NCBI GenBank assembly: GCA_021807675.1
Contig: JAKBCR010000003.1
Location: forward strand, 20,871-84,870
Reading direction: 5' to 3'
Length of the DNA: 64,000 nt
From: Pseudomonadota bacterium
Lineage (GTDB): Bacteria; Pseudomonadota; Gammaproteobacteria; Steroidobacterales; Steroidobacteraceae
Shown: positions 1 through 8,640 of the stretch, in pieces
How positions within the stretch are numbered: the stretch's first letter is position 1
Layout of the letters: every line of letters begins with the position of its first letter
Position numbers and translations under genes: made by a program
Notes under the pieces: generated by a model
What the model saw: the letters and a program-made list of their open reading frames with translations, nothing else
Told to the model about the DNA's origin: nothing
Database searches by the model: none

Positions 1-36
1 TACTTCGCGGAGGCGGTCGGGAAAGTCGTGGGCTAG
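1..36 (+). CDS. possible 3' end of an unidentified gene
   Basis: Frame 1 on the + strand reads YFAEAVGKVVG and stops at TAG (34-36). Only eleven residues are visible, so no family can be assigned. The 114-bp repeats begin 22 bases after this stop and end at the stop of the convergent gene, which is how a repeat in a 3' intergenic space would look. The reading frame may equally be accidental. Confidence 0.25.
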   Translation, partial: YFAEAVGKVVG

Positions 37-140
37 CCCGACAAGAGGCACATGGATGCGCGCTGGGCTGGGCAGGATGCCCGGATCCAGCGCTTCGGCC
101 CAGGCACACGGATGTGCCCCGCCGCCGCAGGTGGCGGAGC

Positions 141-171
141 CTCGAGCAAAAAACCGCGCTTTTTGCTCGAG
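141..171. terminator. perfect 12-bp hairpin in repeat unit 1
   Basis: CTCGAGCAAAAA (141-152), a 7-base loop, then TTTTTGCTCGAG (160-171). The symmetry allows it to act on either strand. No T-run follows the stem, so a terminator role is only possible. Confidence 0.45.
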
Positions 172-216
172 GCGCGCTGGGCTGGGCAGGATGCCCGGAT
201 CCAGCGCTTCGGCCCA

Positions 217-232
217 GGCACATGGATGTGCC
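217..232 (+). other. short hairpin with ATGGAT hexaloop
   Basis: GGCAC-ATGGAT-GTGCC. As + strand RNA the loop fits the ANGGAN pattern known for CsrA/RsmA binding sites. The unit-1 copy at 103-118 has loop ACGGAT, which also fits, with the same closing stem. Function is an inference; no sRNA promoter was recognised. Confidence 0.4.
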
Positions 233-254
233 CCGCCGCCGCAGGTGGCGGAGC

Positions 255-285
255 CTCGAGCAAAAAACCGCGCTTTTTGCTCGAG
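255..285. terminator. perfect 12-bp hairpin in repeat unit 2
   Basis: Exact copy, 114 bases on, of the hairpin at 141-171. It is the structured element nearest the 3' end of the leftward lemA-TPM operon, so it could end or stabilise that transcript. Confidence 0.45.
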
Positions 286-324
286 GCGCGCTGGGCTGGG
301 CAGGATGCCCGGATCCAGCGCTTC

Positions 325-948
325 TCAGAGTATCTCGATCAAGCCGTCGGAGAGCTCGCTGACATCGTGAGGATCCGGCGGGTAATGCGTCGCCATGGCG
401 GCGCCGCAGGCGCCGATCGCGTCCACGAAGCCGTCCGCCACCCGGGCTCGGCGCACCTGAGCGACGAACTTGTCGATGATGTCCTTCCAGTGGGCTTCGC
501 CGATCTTCTCGTGAATTCCTTTGTCGGCCACGATTTCCACGTAGCGCTCCGCGAGTGAGACGAAGAACAGCACTCCGGAGTGGTGCGGTGTGAGCTGCAC
601 GCCCTGGATGTAGAACTGCGCCTTGGCGAGCCGGCCGGCGTGCGCGTGCTTCACACGACGCGGAACCAGCATCAGATGCAGCTTCGGAAACGACAGGAGC
701 AGCACCGTGAGCACGATGAAAATGAGCAGTTGGATCTGATAGAGATGTACCCAGCGAATGGGCAGTCCGGCGAGCAGGCACGCGCCCGGGAACAACAGTG
801 CTGCGATCGCCGACCAGAGGAGGGGTAGAAACACGTAGTGGTTGCTCGCCCGCGCCACCACGGCGACGAACTCGCCGCTCGTGCTCTTCTCTGCGGAATG
901 GATCGCCGCCGTGATCCGGGCCTTGTCGTCAGCGGAGAAGCGGATCAT
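325..948 (-). CDS. TPM-domain membrane protein
   Basis: 207 residues. The protein looks like a short TPM (DUF477) domain protein split by a membrane hairpin: two hydrophobic segments lie at about 38-60 and 71-90, followed by a soluble part containing SGVLFFVSLAERYVEIVAD, typical of the second half of the TPM fold. Last gene of a lemA-TPM-TPM group, starting 3 bases after the preceding TPM gene, so almost certainly co-transcribed. LemA/TPM modules are linked to envelope maintenance in other bacteria; the exact role is unknown. The stop codon abuts the 114-bp repeat array. Confidence 0.85.
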   Translation of the reverse strand: MIRFSADDKARITAAIHSAEKSTSGEFVAVVARASNHYVFLPLLWSAIAALLFPGACLLAGLPIRWVHLYQIQLLIFIVLTVLLLSFPKLHLMLVPRRVKHAHAGRLAKAQFYIQGVQLTPHHSGVLFFVSLAERYVEIVADKGIHEKIGEAHWKDIIDKFVAQVRRARVADGFVDAIGACGAAMATHYPPDPHDVSELSDGLIEIL

Positions 949-951
949 GTC

Positions 952-1779
952 TCACCAGCCTCCCGAGGCGCCGCCGCCCCCGAAGGATCCGCCGCCGCCT
1001 CCGAAGCCGCCGAAACCCCCTCCCCCGCCAAAGCCGCCGCCTCCGAAGCCGCCGCCTCCACTCAGCATGCCGAGCAGGAGCCAGCCCAGCCACCCGCCTC
1101 TGCCTCCCATGCGACCACCCCCTGCGCCGCGGCCGAGCATGACTCGCAAGAGCGGCAGGAATACGAAAAGGAGGATGAGCAGCATGAGGAATCCCGTGCC
1201 ACCGCGGTCGCGGACCTGCTGCTGCTCGGCCGCCTGCTGGTGACCGCCCAGCACCGAGAGAATGGCGTCGGCTCCGGCGGTGATGCCACCCGCATAGTCG
1301 CCCTTGCGGAAGCGGGGAACGATCACATTGTGGATGATGAGGAAGCTCTGCGCATCGGTCAGGGTGCCTTCGAGGCCGTAGCCCACCTCGATGCGCACCT
1401 GTCTCTCACCCGCGTCGACGATCAGCAATACTCCGTTGTTCTTGCCCTTCTGGCCGATGCCCCAGTGCCGTCCCAGCTGGTATCCGTAGTAGTCGATGGG
1501 ATAGCCGCCGAGCGTTGGAAGGGTGACCACCACGAACTGCGTGCCGTTCTCGCGGGAGTAGGCGGCGAGCTTCCGTGAGAGCCGGTCGAAGACGTCCCTG
1601 GGAAGGAGGTGCGCATCGTCCACCACCGGGCCCGTGAGCGCGGGGAAGGGCGGCATGCCGGCATCGAGCGCGTTCCGTGCCGTGGACGCCGGGATCGCCG
1701 CCAACATGAGGAGCGAAGCGAGCGCCCAGGACAGCCAGGAAGCTACCTGTGACCTTGGTTGTTCGCTTACCGGAGCCAT
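952..1779 (-). CDS. TPM-domain protein with glycine-rich tail (YgcG-like)
   Basis: 275 residues. An N-terminal hydrophobic signal sequence (about 15-34) is followed by a TPM domain (about 50-175) containing DDAHLLP and VRIEVGYGLEGTLTDA. A membrane segment lies near 198-213, and a tail of about 60 residues is made almost only of Gly, Phe and Ser. The arrangement predicts an exported domain anchored by one helix. The Gly-rich tail is usual for this family and probably explains the biased base pattern at 960-1080. Middle gene of the lemA operon. Confidence 0.88.
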   Translation of the reverse strand: MAPVSEQPRSQVASWLSWALASLLMLAAIPASTARNALDAGMPPFPALTGPVVDDAHLLPRDVFDRLSRKLAAYSRENGTQFVVVTLPTLGGYPIDYYGYQLGRHWGIGQKGKNNGVLLIVDAGERQVRIEVGYGLEGTLTDAQSFLIIHNVIVPRFRKGDYAGGITAGADAILSVLGGHQQAAEQQQVRDRGGTGFLMLLILLFVFLPLLRVMLGRGAGGGRMGGRGGWLGWLLLGMLSGGGGFGGGGFGGGGGFGGFGGGGGSFGGGGASGGW

Positions 1780-1819
1780 CTATGCTTCTCGGACGCGTTC
1801 GTCCCGGGTCGGCGGCTCT

Positions 1820-2425
1820 TTAGAAGCTCACCTTGGGAACCTGCTGGGCCTGCTCCGAGATCGTGAAGTTCTGTATGGGCTGGTAACTGCTGTAGAAGAG
1901 CGAGTGGTACCACCGGCCCGGGATGGTCGTGAGCTCCGTGTCGTATTGTTGCACCGCCAGGATGTAATCGCGGCGTGCCACGGCGATCCTGTTCTCGGTG
2001 CCCTCGAGCTGTGCCTGCAGGACGAGGAAGTTCTGGTCGGCCTTGAGGTTGGGGTAGTTCTCGGTCACCACCATCAGGCGCGAGAGTGCGCCGCTCAGGG
2101 TCGCCTGATTCCGCTCGAAGGCGTGAAATGCCTTGGGGTTGGTCAGGATGTCCGCCGGAATACGGGTCTGTGTGACCTTGGAGCGGGCGTCCGTCACGGC
2201 TTCGAGGACGTCCGCCTCGTGGGCGGCATACCCTTTGACGGTTGCCACCAGGTTTGGAATGAGGTCGGTGCGCCGCTGGTACTCGTTCAACACCTGGCTC
2301 CAGGCGGCATTGACCTGCTGCTTGTCGCTCGGGATGTTGTTGATGCCGCAGCCGCTCAGGAGCAGCAACGTGCTTGCCAACGCGGCCCATCGGGCGGTTT
2401 TCAGGTGACGACGGGGTCCGGACAT
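1820..2425 (-). CDS. lemA: LemA family lipoprotein
   Basis: 201 residues. The N-terminus carries a basic stretch, a hydrophobic core and a lipobox ending LSGC (Cys26), so the mature protein should be a lipoprotein. The rest has the long-helix signature of LemA: NEYQRRTDLIPNLVATVKG, then FLVLQAQLEGTENRIAVARRDY and the ending HSLFYSSYQPIQNF. First gene of a leftward operon with the two TPM genes (40-base gap to the next). An AGAGG sequence sits just upstream of the ATG. Biochemical function is not established for the family. Confidence 0.93.
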   Translation of the reverse strand: MSGPRRHLKTARWAALASTLLLLSGCGINNIPSDKQQVNAAWSQVLNEYQRRTDLIPNLVATVKGYAAHEADVLEAVTDARSKVTQTRIPADILTNPKAFHAFERNQATLSGALSRLMVVTENYPNLKADQNFLVLQAQLEGTENRIAVARRDYILAVQQYDTELTTIPGRWYHSLFYSSYQPIQNFTISEQAQQVPKVSF

Positions 2426-2463
2426 GTAAGCCTCTCGATATGCCCCTACCGCAGCAGGTGCGC

Positions 2464-2469
2464 ATCATA
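2464..2469 (-). promoter_or_regulatory. candidate -10 box for lemA operon
   Basis: Read leftwards, TATGAT lies 38 bases upstream of the lemA start inside the 188-bp gap between folA and lemA. No convincing -35 box was found, so this is tentative. Confidence 0.25.
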
Positions 2470-2613
2470 GCACCGCTTCGGCGGCGCGCGCTTGCCGCCG
2501 ATCAGTTGGCGTGAGCGGATTTCCTTGGCGGCTGCGCGGCCCTGTCATCGTCCGGCTGCGCGCACCAGCTCTTCCAGAAGGCGCGACGGTCGATTATGGC
2601 TCCGCAGCGTGGC

Positions 2614-3141
2614 TCAGTAATTCCCCGGGGCCTGCGGCTCACCCTTGCGCTCCAGGGTCATGAACGTGAACGGATAAGCGTTCCGCTCGTCTGCCGGATG
2701 GCTGTGGCACTCGACGTCGGCCCACTGCGTGGGGTCGAAATCGGGGAAGAAAGTGTCGCCGGGAATCTCGGCGTGTACGAGCGTGAGATAGATGCGACGG
2801 GCGAACGGCATGAGCAGCCGGTAGATTTCCGCGCCGCCGATCGCAACCAGCTCCTCGGCATCCCGCGCGCAGCCCAGCGCCTGCCCGAGCGAGCGGACGA
2901 CGATCACTCCGTCAGCAGCCCAATCACGGTCGCGCGTGAGGACCATGTTGGTGCGGCCCGGCAACGGACTGCCGATGGACTCGAAGGTCTTGCGCCCCAT
3001 CAGCAGGCGCTTGCCCATCGTCAGAGCCTTGAAGCGTCTCAAGTCATCCGGAAGGCGCCAGGGCAGGGAGTTGTCGCGCCCGATCGTGCCGTTCTCCGCC
3101 ATCGCGGCAATCAGAGAGATGAGCGGTTGCTGCAGGATCAT
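2614..3141 (-). CDS. folA: dihydrofolate reductase
   Basis: 175 residues from the chosen ATG. Reduces dihydrofolate to tetrahydrofolate with NADPH, regenerating the folate oxidised by ThyA. Family motifs are in place: ISLIAAMAENGTIG at the N-terminus, LPWRLPDDLRRFK for substrate binding, MGRKTFESIG, and IGGAEIYRLL for NADPH. The open frame extends 48 codons upstream into kup, but the ATG at 3141 is where DHFR homology begins. It lies 23 bases after the kup stop, so it is likely the last gene of the lgt-thyA-SET-kup-folA run. Confidence 0.97.
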   Translation of the reverse strand: MILQQPLISLIAAMAENGTIGRDNSLPWRLPDDLRRFKALTMGKRLLMGRKTFESIGSPLPGRTNMVLTRDRDWAADGVIVVRSLGQALGCARDAEELVAIGGAEIYRLLMPFARRIYLTLVHAEIPGDTFFPDFDPTQWADVECHSHPADERNAYPFTFMTLERKGEPQAPGNY

Positions 3142-3164
3142 GAGGCGCAGGCGCAAGAGCGGCG

Positions 3165-5024
3165 TCAAATCTCGACCACGGTGTTGAGCACCACCACTCC
3201 GCGGAAAGGCATGCGGAAGAACTCCGCGGCCTGCGTGCTGTGCCGCTGCATCCAGGCGAAGAGGCGTCTGCGCAGACCCTTCCATCCCGGCAGCGGCCGC
3301 GCGCGCACCACGTGCTGGCCGACGAAGAATGAGCTGTCCTCCGTGAAGACTCTGAGACCCCGCGCGCGGCAGGCCTTCAGCGCCTCACTGACATCCGGCG
3401 TCTCCATGAAGCCGAACCGCGCGTTGACGAGGTAGACACCGGGCAAGGGTTCCTCGATCTCCACCCGCCTCACCGGGTCTTGGCGTGGTGTGCGCATCAC
3501 CTCGAGATTGAGGACGATCACCCGCTCGTGCGCGACGCCGTTGTGCTCGATGTTGCGGATCAGCGCCGAAGGTATGAGGCTCGGGTCGCTGGCGAGAAAT
3601 ACTCCGGTCCCCGGGACGCGATGCAGCCCCGCGATCAGCTTCGGCAGCTCGCTGCGCGGCACGGCCATCTTCGCCAGCGCCGCTCGCAGCTCCTGTCGTC
3701 CGCTGCGCCACGTCATGAATACCGTGAACAGGATGCCCGCCAGCGTGAGCGGAATCCAACCGCCCGTCGGCACCTTGGTGAGGTTGCCGAGGACGAACAC
3801 GGTGTCCACCACCATCATCAGGCCGAACAAGGCGCCCACCGACCACTTCGACCAGCTCCATTGGGTCGCCGCGACGAAGGATCCCAGAATGGTTGTCACC
3901 AGCATGGTGCCGACCACGGCCGCCCCGTAAGCGCCTGAGAGCGCGCTCGATGAGCCGAAGCCGATGACGAACGCGATCACCGCGATGAACACCAGCCAGT
4001 TGACGATCGGCACGTAGATCTGTCCCTTCTCCGTGGCCGAAGTCTGCAGCACCCTGATGCGGGGCAGGAGGTCGAGCTGCACGGCCTGCCGCGCCATGGA
4101 GAACGCGCCGGAGAGGACGGCTTGCGAGGCGATGACCGTCGCCGCCGTCGCCAGAATGACCATCCAGGGCAGCGCCGAGGCGGGCACCATGAGATAGAGC
4201 GCCAGCGGCAGGTATCGCCCCCGCGCGAGCAGCAGCGCCCCCTGGCCGAAGTAATTGAGAATGAGCGCGGGCCATACGAGCGAGAACCAGGCGATCCGCA
4301 CCGGCTCCTTGCCGAAGTGCCCCATATCGGCATAGAGCGCCTCGCCACCCGTGATGGCGAGAAACACCGCGCCGATGATCGCGAACGCGACGCCCGGCCG
4401 GTGCGCGAGCAGCTCGATGCCGTATAGGGGGTCGATCGCTTCCAACACCACCGGATCGTGGCGGATGGCCACGGCCCCGGTGAGCCCGATGACGACGAAC
4501 CAGACCAGCATGATCGGGCCGAAGAGACTCGCGACCCGCGCCGTACCGCGGCGTTGATAGGCGAACAGACCCGCGATCACGCCGATGGTCACCGGGATGA
4601 TCGCGCTCTTGAGGCTGGGGTTCAGCACCTCCATGCCCTCGACGGCGCTCAGCACCGAGATGGCCGGCGTGATGAGGGAGTCGCAGAAAAAGAACGCCGT
4701 CCCCGCGAGCGCGAGCCACACCGCCACTCGCGCCCAGAGGCTGCCGGCAATGATCTGCCGCTGTGCCAGGGCGAACATCGCGAGTATCCCGCCTTCTCCC
4801 TCGTTGTCCGCACGCATGATGACGCTGACATACTTGACGGTCACCGAGATGGTCAGTGCCCAGAGAATGAGCGACAGCGCGCCGAGCACCGCCTCGCGGT
4901 TGAAGTGGCCGGCCTGGGTCAGGGTCTCATCGAGGGCATAGAGCGGGCTCGTGCCGATGTCACCGTAGACCACGCCCATCGCGCCGATGACCGCTGTCAG
5001 GCTCCAGCGACGGGACTGGCTCAT
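3165..5024 (-). CDS. kup: low-affinity potassium transport protein Kup
   Basis: 619 residues from ATG 5024, close to the usual ~620. The signature GVVYGDIGTSPLY lies at 17-29 and about twelve hydrophobic segments follow. A soluble C-terminal domain ends FFRMPFRGVVVLNTVVEI, typical of Kup. Imports K+ with protons across the inner membrane. The open frame runs 78 codons further upstream into a basic, low-complexity reading of the SET gene; this was rejected because homology begins at MSQSRRWS. It sits 20 bases after the SET gene, an unusual place between thyA and folA. Confidence 0.96.
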   Translation of the reverse strand: MSQSRRWSLTAVIGAMGVVYGDIGTSPLYALDETLTQAGHFNREAVLGALSLILWALTISVTVKYVSVIMRADNEGEGGILAMFALAQRQIIAGSLWARVAVWLALAGTAFFFCDSLITPAISVLSAVEGMEVLNPSLKSAIIPVTIGVIAGLFAYQRRGTARVASLFGPIMLVWFVVIGLTGAVAIRHDPVVLEAIDPLYGIELLAHRPGVAFAIIGAVFLAITGGEALYADMGHFGKEPVRIAWFSLVWPALILNYFGQGALLLARGRYLPLALYLMVPASALPWMVILATAATVIASQAVLSGAFSMARQAVQLDLLPRIRVLQTSATEKGQIYVPIVNWLVFIAVIAFVIGFGSSSALSGAYGAAVVGTMLVTTILGSFVAATQWSWSKWSVGALFGLMMVVDTVFVLGNLTKVPTGGWIPLTLAGILFTVFMTWRSGRQELRAALAKMAVPRSELPKLIAGLHRVPGTGVFLASDPSLIPSALIRNIEHNGVAHERVIVLNLEVMRTPRQDPVRRVEIEEPLPGVYLVNARFGFMETPDVSEALKACRARGLRVFTEDSSFFVGQHVVRARPLPGWKGLRRRLFAWMQRHSTQAAEFFRMPFRGVVVLNTVVEI

Positions 5025-5044
5025 GAGGGGAGCGCCGCGCGCCT

Positions 5045-5677
5045 TCAGCGGCGCCGCGAGGCCTTTGCGTCGGTCCCGCGCGCGCGCCTGGTATCCCTGC
5101 CTCGCTGCGCGGTGCTCCTGCCGTGCCGTCCACTGTCCTTTCCCCGCCGCTTGGTGTCGCGCGCCCGCCGTGTCGCTCTGGTCGGCGGAGGCCGCCGCTT
5201 CGCCTTGCCTCGGGGGCGCTTGGGCGGGTCCGGCGGCCAGAGCATCGTGCCGCGGCACTCCGGGAAGCCGCAGCGGCAGGCGAACACCTCGTCTATGCCG
5301 GGTGGATCATCTTCCTCGCGCTGGATCTGATAGTCGTAGGTCATCTCCTCGCCTGGCTCGATGGTGCGGATAGCCTCGATGAAAACCCGCCGGCTCTCGA
5401 TCACCGACTCGCAGTTGGGATTGCAGGAATGATTGAGGAACCGCGCATCGTTGCCATCGACGCCGGCGTCGATGACGGTCCTCGAGTCGACGATGAAGAG
5501 GAATGTATGGGCGTCGTTAGCCTCCTTGCTCTCGTAGCGCCGGTCGGCCTCGCTGTGCGACACCCGCTCGCCGAGATACTCGATGATGCGGGTGCCCTTG
5601 CGGATGCGGCGCAGGGCAAAGGCGCCCAGCCCATGGACCGAAGAGCGGCGCACCTCGAACAGCGGCTGGCGCGCCAT
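5045..5677 (-). CDS. SET-domain protein lysine methyltransferase
   Basis: 210 residues. The SET fold is complete: HGLGAFALRRIRKGTRIIEY (about 15-34), the AdoMet motif FLNHSCNPNCE (80-90), GEEMTYDY (109-116), and a post-SET zinc cluster CRCGFPEC (134-141). The last ~59 residues are a disordered, very basic tail with about 26 Lys/Arg. The family transfers methyl groups from AdoMet to lysines on proteins. The substrate is unknown here; the tail suggests nucleic-acid or ribosome contact or self-modification. The ATG falls 1 base after the thyA stop, so it is translated with thyA. SET proteins are best known from eukaryotes and occur sporadically in bacteria. Confidence 0.9.
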   Translation of the reverse strand: MARQPLFEVRRSSVHGLGAFALRRIRKGTRIIEYLGERVSHSEADRRYESKEANDAHTFLFIVDSRTVIDAGVDGNDARFLNHSCNPNCESVIESRRVFIEAIRTIEPGEEMTYDYQIQREEDDPPGIDEVFACRCGFPECRGTMLWPPDPPKRPRGKAKRRPPPTRATRRARDTKRRGKDSGRHGRSTAQRGRDTRRARGTDAKASRRR

Positions 5678-5678
5678 G

Positions 5679-6473
5679 TCAGACCGCCACCGGCGCGGCG
5701 ATTGCGGGGTGATGCTGGTAGCCCACGAACTCGAAGTCCTCGAAGGTGTAGTCGAACAGGGTGGGGGGGCGGCGTCGGATGTGAAGTCGCGGCGCAGGGA
5801 AGGGGGGGCGCGCGAGCTGCAGTCTCGCCGGCTCGAGATGGTTGAGATAGAGGTGGCAGTCGCCGCCGGTCCAGATGAGCTCGCCCGGCTCGAGGTCGCA
5901 CTGCTGCGCGAACATGCGGGTGAGCAGCGCGTAGCTCGCGATGTTGAAGGGCACACCGAGGAAAACGTCGGCGCTGCGCTGATAGAGCTGACAGGACAGC
6001 CGGCCGTTCGCCACGTAGAACTGGAAGAGCGCGTGGCAAGGCATGAGATGCATCTGCGCGAGCTCGCCCACGTTCCACGCGCTGACCAGGATCCGGCGGG
6101 AGTCCGGATCGCCGCGCAGCTGCTCGAGCGCCGCGCGGATCTGGTCCACGGTGCGCCCGTCGGGCGCCAGCCAGGCGCGCCACTGCTTGCCGTATACCGG
6201 CCCCAGCTCGCCGCGCTCATCGGCCCATTCATCCCAGATGGTGACGCCGTGATCGTGCAGCCAGGCGACATTGGTGTCACCGCGCAGAAACCAGAGCAAC
6301 TCGTAGACGACCGAGCGCAGGTGAACCCGCTTGGTGGTGACCAGCGGGAAGCCATCGGACAAATCGAAGCGCAGCTGCTCCCCGAAGAGTGACAGGGTCC
6401 CGGTGCCCGTGCGGTCGGTCTTGCGCGCGCCGCTCTCCAGGATGCGACGCATCAGATCGAGGTAGGGCTTCAT
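5679..6473 (-). CDS. thyA: thymidylate synthase
   Basis: 264 residues, the length of the E. coli enzyme. Methylates dUMP to dTMP using methylene-tetrahydrofolate. Catalytic Cys146 lies in [11 protein letters not shown]; other motifs are [42 protein letters not shown], and the C-terminal [10 protein letters not shown]. It starts 10 bases after lgt, the usual lgt-thyA order of gammaproteobacteria. folA, which recycles its dihydrofolate product, lies two genes further on. Confidence 0.98.
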   Translation of the reverse strand: MKPYLDLMRRILESGARKTDRTGTGTLSLFGEQLRFDLSDGFPLVTTKRVHLRSVVYELLWFLRGDTNVAWLHDHGVTIWDEWADERGELGPVYGKQWRAWLAPDGRTVDQIRAALEQLRGDPDSRRILVSAWNVGELAQMHLMPCHALFQFYVANGRLSCQLYQRSADVFLGVPFNIASYALLTRMFAQQCDLEPGELIWTGGDCHLYLNHLEPARLQLARPPFPAPRLHIRRRPPTLFDYTFEDFEFVGYQHHPAIAAPVAV

Positions 6474-6483
6474 CGCGCGCGGC

Positions 6484-7290
6484 TCACTGCGCGGTGGCGC
6501 CGACGTTACCCGAGCGCACGCGAGCGCTGTAGGCGTAGGTAAGCAATGCGCCGCCGATGAAGATCATCGGTATCGAGAGGAGCTGGCCCATGGTGAGCCA
6601 CCCCCAGGCGAGATATCCGATCTGCGGGTCCGGCAGACGTACGAACTCGCAAAGGAATCGAAAGATGCCGTAGAGCAGCAGGAAGAGGCCTGAGGGGGCC
6701 AGCCGCGGGCGCGCTCTCGCAGTGAACCACCACATCACGGTGAAGAGCACGATGCCTTCGAGAAAGCCCTCGTAGAGCTGCGAGGGCTGGCGCACCACGC
6801 CGTGGTAGAGGAAGCCCCAGGGAAGCGTGGTCGGCTTGCCCCACAGCTCGCCGTTGATGAAATTGCCCATTCGGCCGAAGAAGAGGCCGGGAGCCGGCAG
6901 CGGAGCCGTGAAGTCAAACACATCGGCGGCGCTGCGGCCGCGACGCCGCGCGAAGATCGCGAGGGCGATGATGGCGCCGATGAAGCCGCCGTGGATGGAC
7001 ATGCCCCCGTCCCAGACCTCGAACGGGTACCACGGGTTGTGCCTCGTCCAGAAGGTCATCCCATAGATGAGCACGTAGCCCAAACGGCCGCCGAGTATGC
7101 CGCCGACCATCCCGAAGAAGACGAGGTCGTCGACGTCCACGGGCTTCCAGGTCGAGCCGGGCCGGGCGGCCCGCCAGCGCCCCAGCAGCCACGCGGTCGC
7201 GAACCCGATCAGGTACATGATTCCGTACCAGTGCACCTTGATCGGACCCAGCCGAAAGGCGATCGGATTGATGTCCGGGTATACGATCAT
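6484..7290 (-). CDS. lgt: prolipoprotein diacylglyceryl transferase
   Basis: 268 residues. Inner-membrane enzyme that moves diacylglycerol from phosphatidylglycerol to the lipobox cysteine, the first step of lipoprotein maturation. Multiple membrane helices, the HGGFIGA motif (100-106) and the family signature [10 protein letters not shown] (139-148) are present. ATG 7290 was chosen because [21 protein letters not shown] is the usual family start; the open frame reaches 13 codons further. It precedes thyA by 10 bases. Its clients here include LemA, RlpA, LolB and the TPR lipoprotein. Confidence 0.97.
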   Translation of the reverse strand: MIVYPDINPIAFRLGPIKVHWYGIMYLIGFATAWLLGRWRAARPGSTWKPVDVDDLVFFGMVGGILGGRLGYVLIYGMTFWTRHNPWYPFEVWDGGMSIHGGFIGAIIALAIFARRRGRSAADVFDFTAPLPAPGLFFGRMGNFINGELWGKPTTLPWGFLYHGVVRQPSQLYEGFLEGIVLFTVMWWFTARARPRLAPSGLFLLLYGIFRFLCEFVRLPDPQIGYLAWGWLTMGQLLSIPMIFIGGALLTYAYSARVRSGNVGATAQ

Positions 7291-7301
7291 GGCGGCGGAG
7301 T

Positions 7302-8522
7302 TTAGCCGACCTCGCGGGCCACGCGGCAAAAGAACGCCTTGAGATAGCGCGTCTCCGGGATGGCGGGGTGGACGGGGTGGTCGGGAGATTGGCCGCCGGA
7401 CTCCAGGATTTGCACGAAGCGGCCGGTGTGGCGGGCGGCCGCCTGGATGGCTGCGACCAGATCCTCGGGCGCGAGGTGGTATGAGCAGGAGCAGGAAACG
7501 AGCAGTCCTTCGCCGTCGATCAGCGAAAGCGCGAGCTGATTGAGTTTGCGGTATGCCGCCTGTCCCTGCGGGATGTCCTTCTTGCGCTTGATGAAGGCTG
7601 GGGGATCGAGCACCACGACATCGAAGCGCTCACCCCGCTCCTGCAGTGCTTTCATCCCCTCGAAGGCATCGGACCGGATCGTCTCCAGCGCGACCTGGTT
7701 CGCCTGGGCATTGCGCCGGGCGAAATCGAGCGCCGTCTGCGAGGAGTCGATGCAGGTGGCGGTGGCAGCGCCCGCCTTCAGGGCGGTGATGGCCCAAGCG
7801 CCCGCATAGCTGCACACGTCCAGAACCCGCGCCTGCGGCCAGAGATAGCGCGCGAGGCGCGCCCGGTCGTGAGTCTGGTCGTAGAACCAGCCGGTCTTCT
7901 GCCCTTGCGTCAAGGGCGCCTGGAAGCGAAGACCCGCCTCGACGGCGGTGATCTCAGCGGGAATCTCTCCGAAAGCGGCCTGCGCCAGCTGCGGCAGCTG
8001 CTCGAGCTGCCGCGCCGCGGAATCGTTCTTCCAGTAGAGTCCCGCCGGCGAGAGCAAGCCGCGCACCGCATCGGCGACGATGTCCTTCAATGCTTCCATG
8101 CCTGCGGTCGCGATCTGTCCGACCAGCACATCTGCGTAGCGGTCGAGAACCAGCCCCGGCAATCCGTCAGATTCCCCGAATACCAGGCGGTAATAGGGGT
8201 CTCGGTAGAGTCGCTCACGCAGAGTAAGCGCCGCGCGCAGCCGAGCGTCGATGAGCTCGCGACCGATGGGCTGGGTGGGGCTCCTGCTGAGGATTCGCGC
8301 GCAAATGAGCGCGTGCGGGTTGACGTAAGCGTGACCCAGGAACTGGCCGCGCTGCGACTTGATCTCGGCGAGATCCCCGGGCTCGAAGGTCGCGAGCGGC
8401 GTAGCGTCGGAATCGATCTCGTTGCTGAAGACCCAAAGATGTCCCGCGGACAGGCGGCGCTCTTCGCCGCGCTTCAGCCGCAGCTCGCGGGCGCTGGATG
8501 ATGATGGAGAGACTGAGGTCAA
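7302..8522 (-). CDS. rlmI: 23S rRNA (cytosine1962-C5)-methyltransferase RlmI-like
   Basis: 406 residues. An N-terminal PUA domain (SAGHLWVFSNEI, then VNPHALICARIL) is followed by a Rossmann methyltransferase with DVCSYAGAWAI for AdoMet, VVLDPPAFIKRKKD, and the cysteine motif SCSCSYH. This is the RlmI/RlmK-like architecture that methylates a cytosine in 23S rRNA. The only start that keeps the PUA domain is TTG at 8522; no good ribosome-binding site was seen before it, so the exact start is uncertain. The 251-bp region upstream is shared with yyaL and holds a dispersed repeat. Confidence 0.92.
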   Translation of the reverse strand: MTSVSPSSSSARELRLKRGEERRLSAGHLWVFSNEIDSDATPLATFEPGDLAEIKSQRGQFLGHAYVNPHALICARILSRSPTQPIGRELIDARLRAALTLRERLYRDPYYRLVFGESDGLPGLVLDRYADVLVGQIATAGMEALKDIVADAVRGLLSPAGLYWKNDSAARQLEQLPQLAQAAFGEIPAEITAVEAGLRFQAPLTQGQKTGWFYDQTHDRARLARYLWPQARVLDVCSYAGAWAITALKAGAATATCIDSSQTALDFARRNAQANQVALETIRSDAFEGMKALQERGERFDVVVLDPPAFIKRKKDIPQGQAAYRKLNQLALSLIDGEGLLVSCSCSYHLAPEDLVAAIQAAARHTGRFVQILESGGQSPDHPVHPAIPETRYLKAFFCRVAREVG

Positions 8523-8640
8523 GGCAGTTGATCGGTCCGATTCGGCGGCCGGCAGTATAAACGTGCTCTGCGCAGCCCAAAAGCGATCGATCTACGGTCC
8601 AGAGCCCGCTGGCGGCGGTACTCTTTGCGCCGTCCAAAAG

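Larger units (their letters stand above)
58..324. repeat. 114-bp tandem repeat, 2.3 copies
   Basis: Unit 1 is 58-171, unit 2 is 172-285, and a partial third unit of 39 bases is 286-324. The units are almost identical; the visible change is ACACGG versus ACATGG near 106-111 and 220-225. Each full unit holds several inverted repeats: GGGC-AGGAT-GCCC, GGCAC-ATGGAT-GTGCC (or ACGGAT in unit 1), a GCCGCC/GGCGGA arm pair, and a perfect 12-bp stem CTCGAGCAAAAA/TTTTTGCTCGAG. The array ends one base before the stop codon of the leftward gene at 325. The long open frames across the array arise because 114 is a multiple of three and are not genes. It resembles clustered REP-type palindromes. Confidence 0.95.

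Noticed and set aside
52..558. Long open frames through the repeat array on both strands
   Set aside because: They exist because the 114-base period is a multiple of three; the peptides are simple repeats and run antisense into a real TPM-domain gene.
3385..4719. 444-codon frame inside kup on the same strand
   Set aside because: Alternate frame of kup with Arg/His/Gly-rich translation; Kup motifs are in the other frame.
5024..5258. 78-residue N-terminal extension of Kup
   Set aside because: It overlaps the SET gene, is low-complexity, and Kup homology starts at ATG 5024 after the SET stop.
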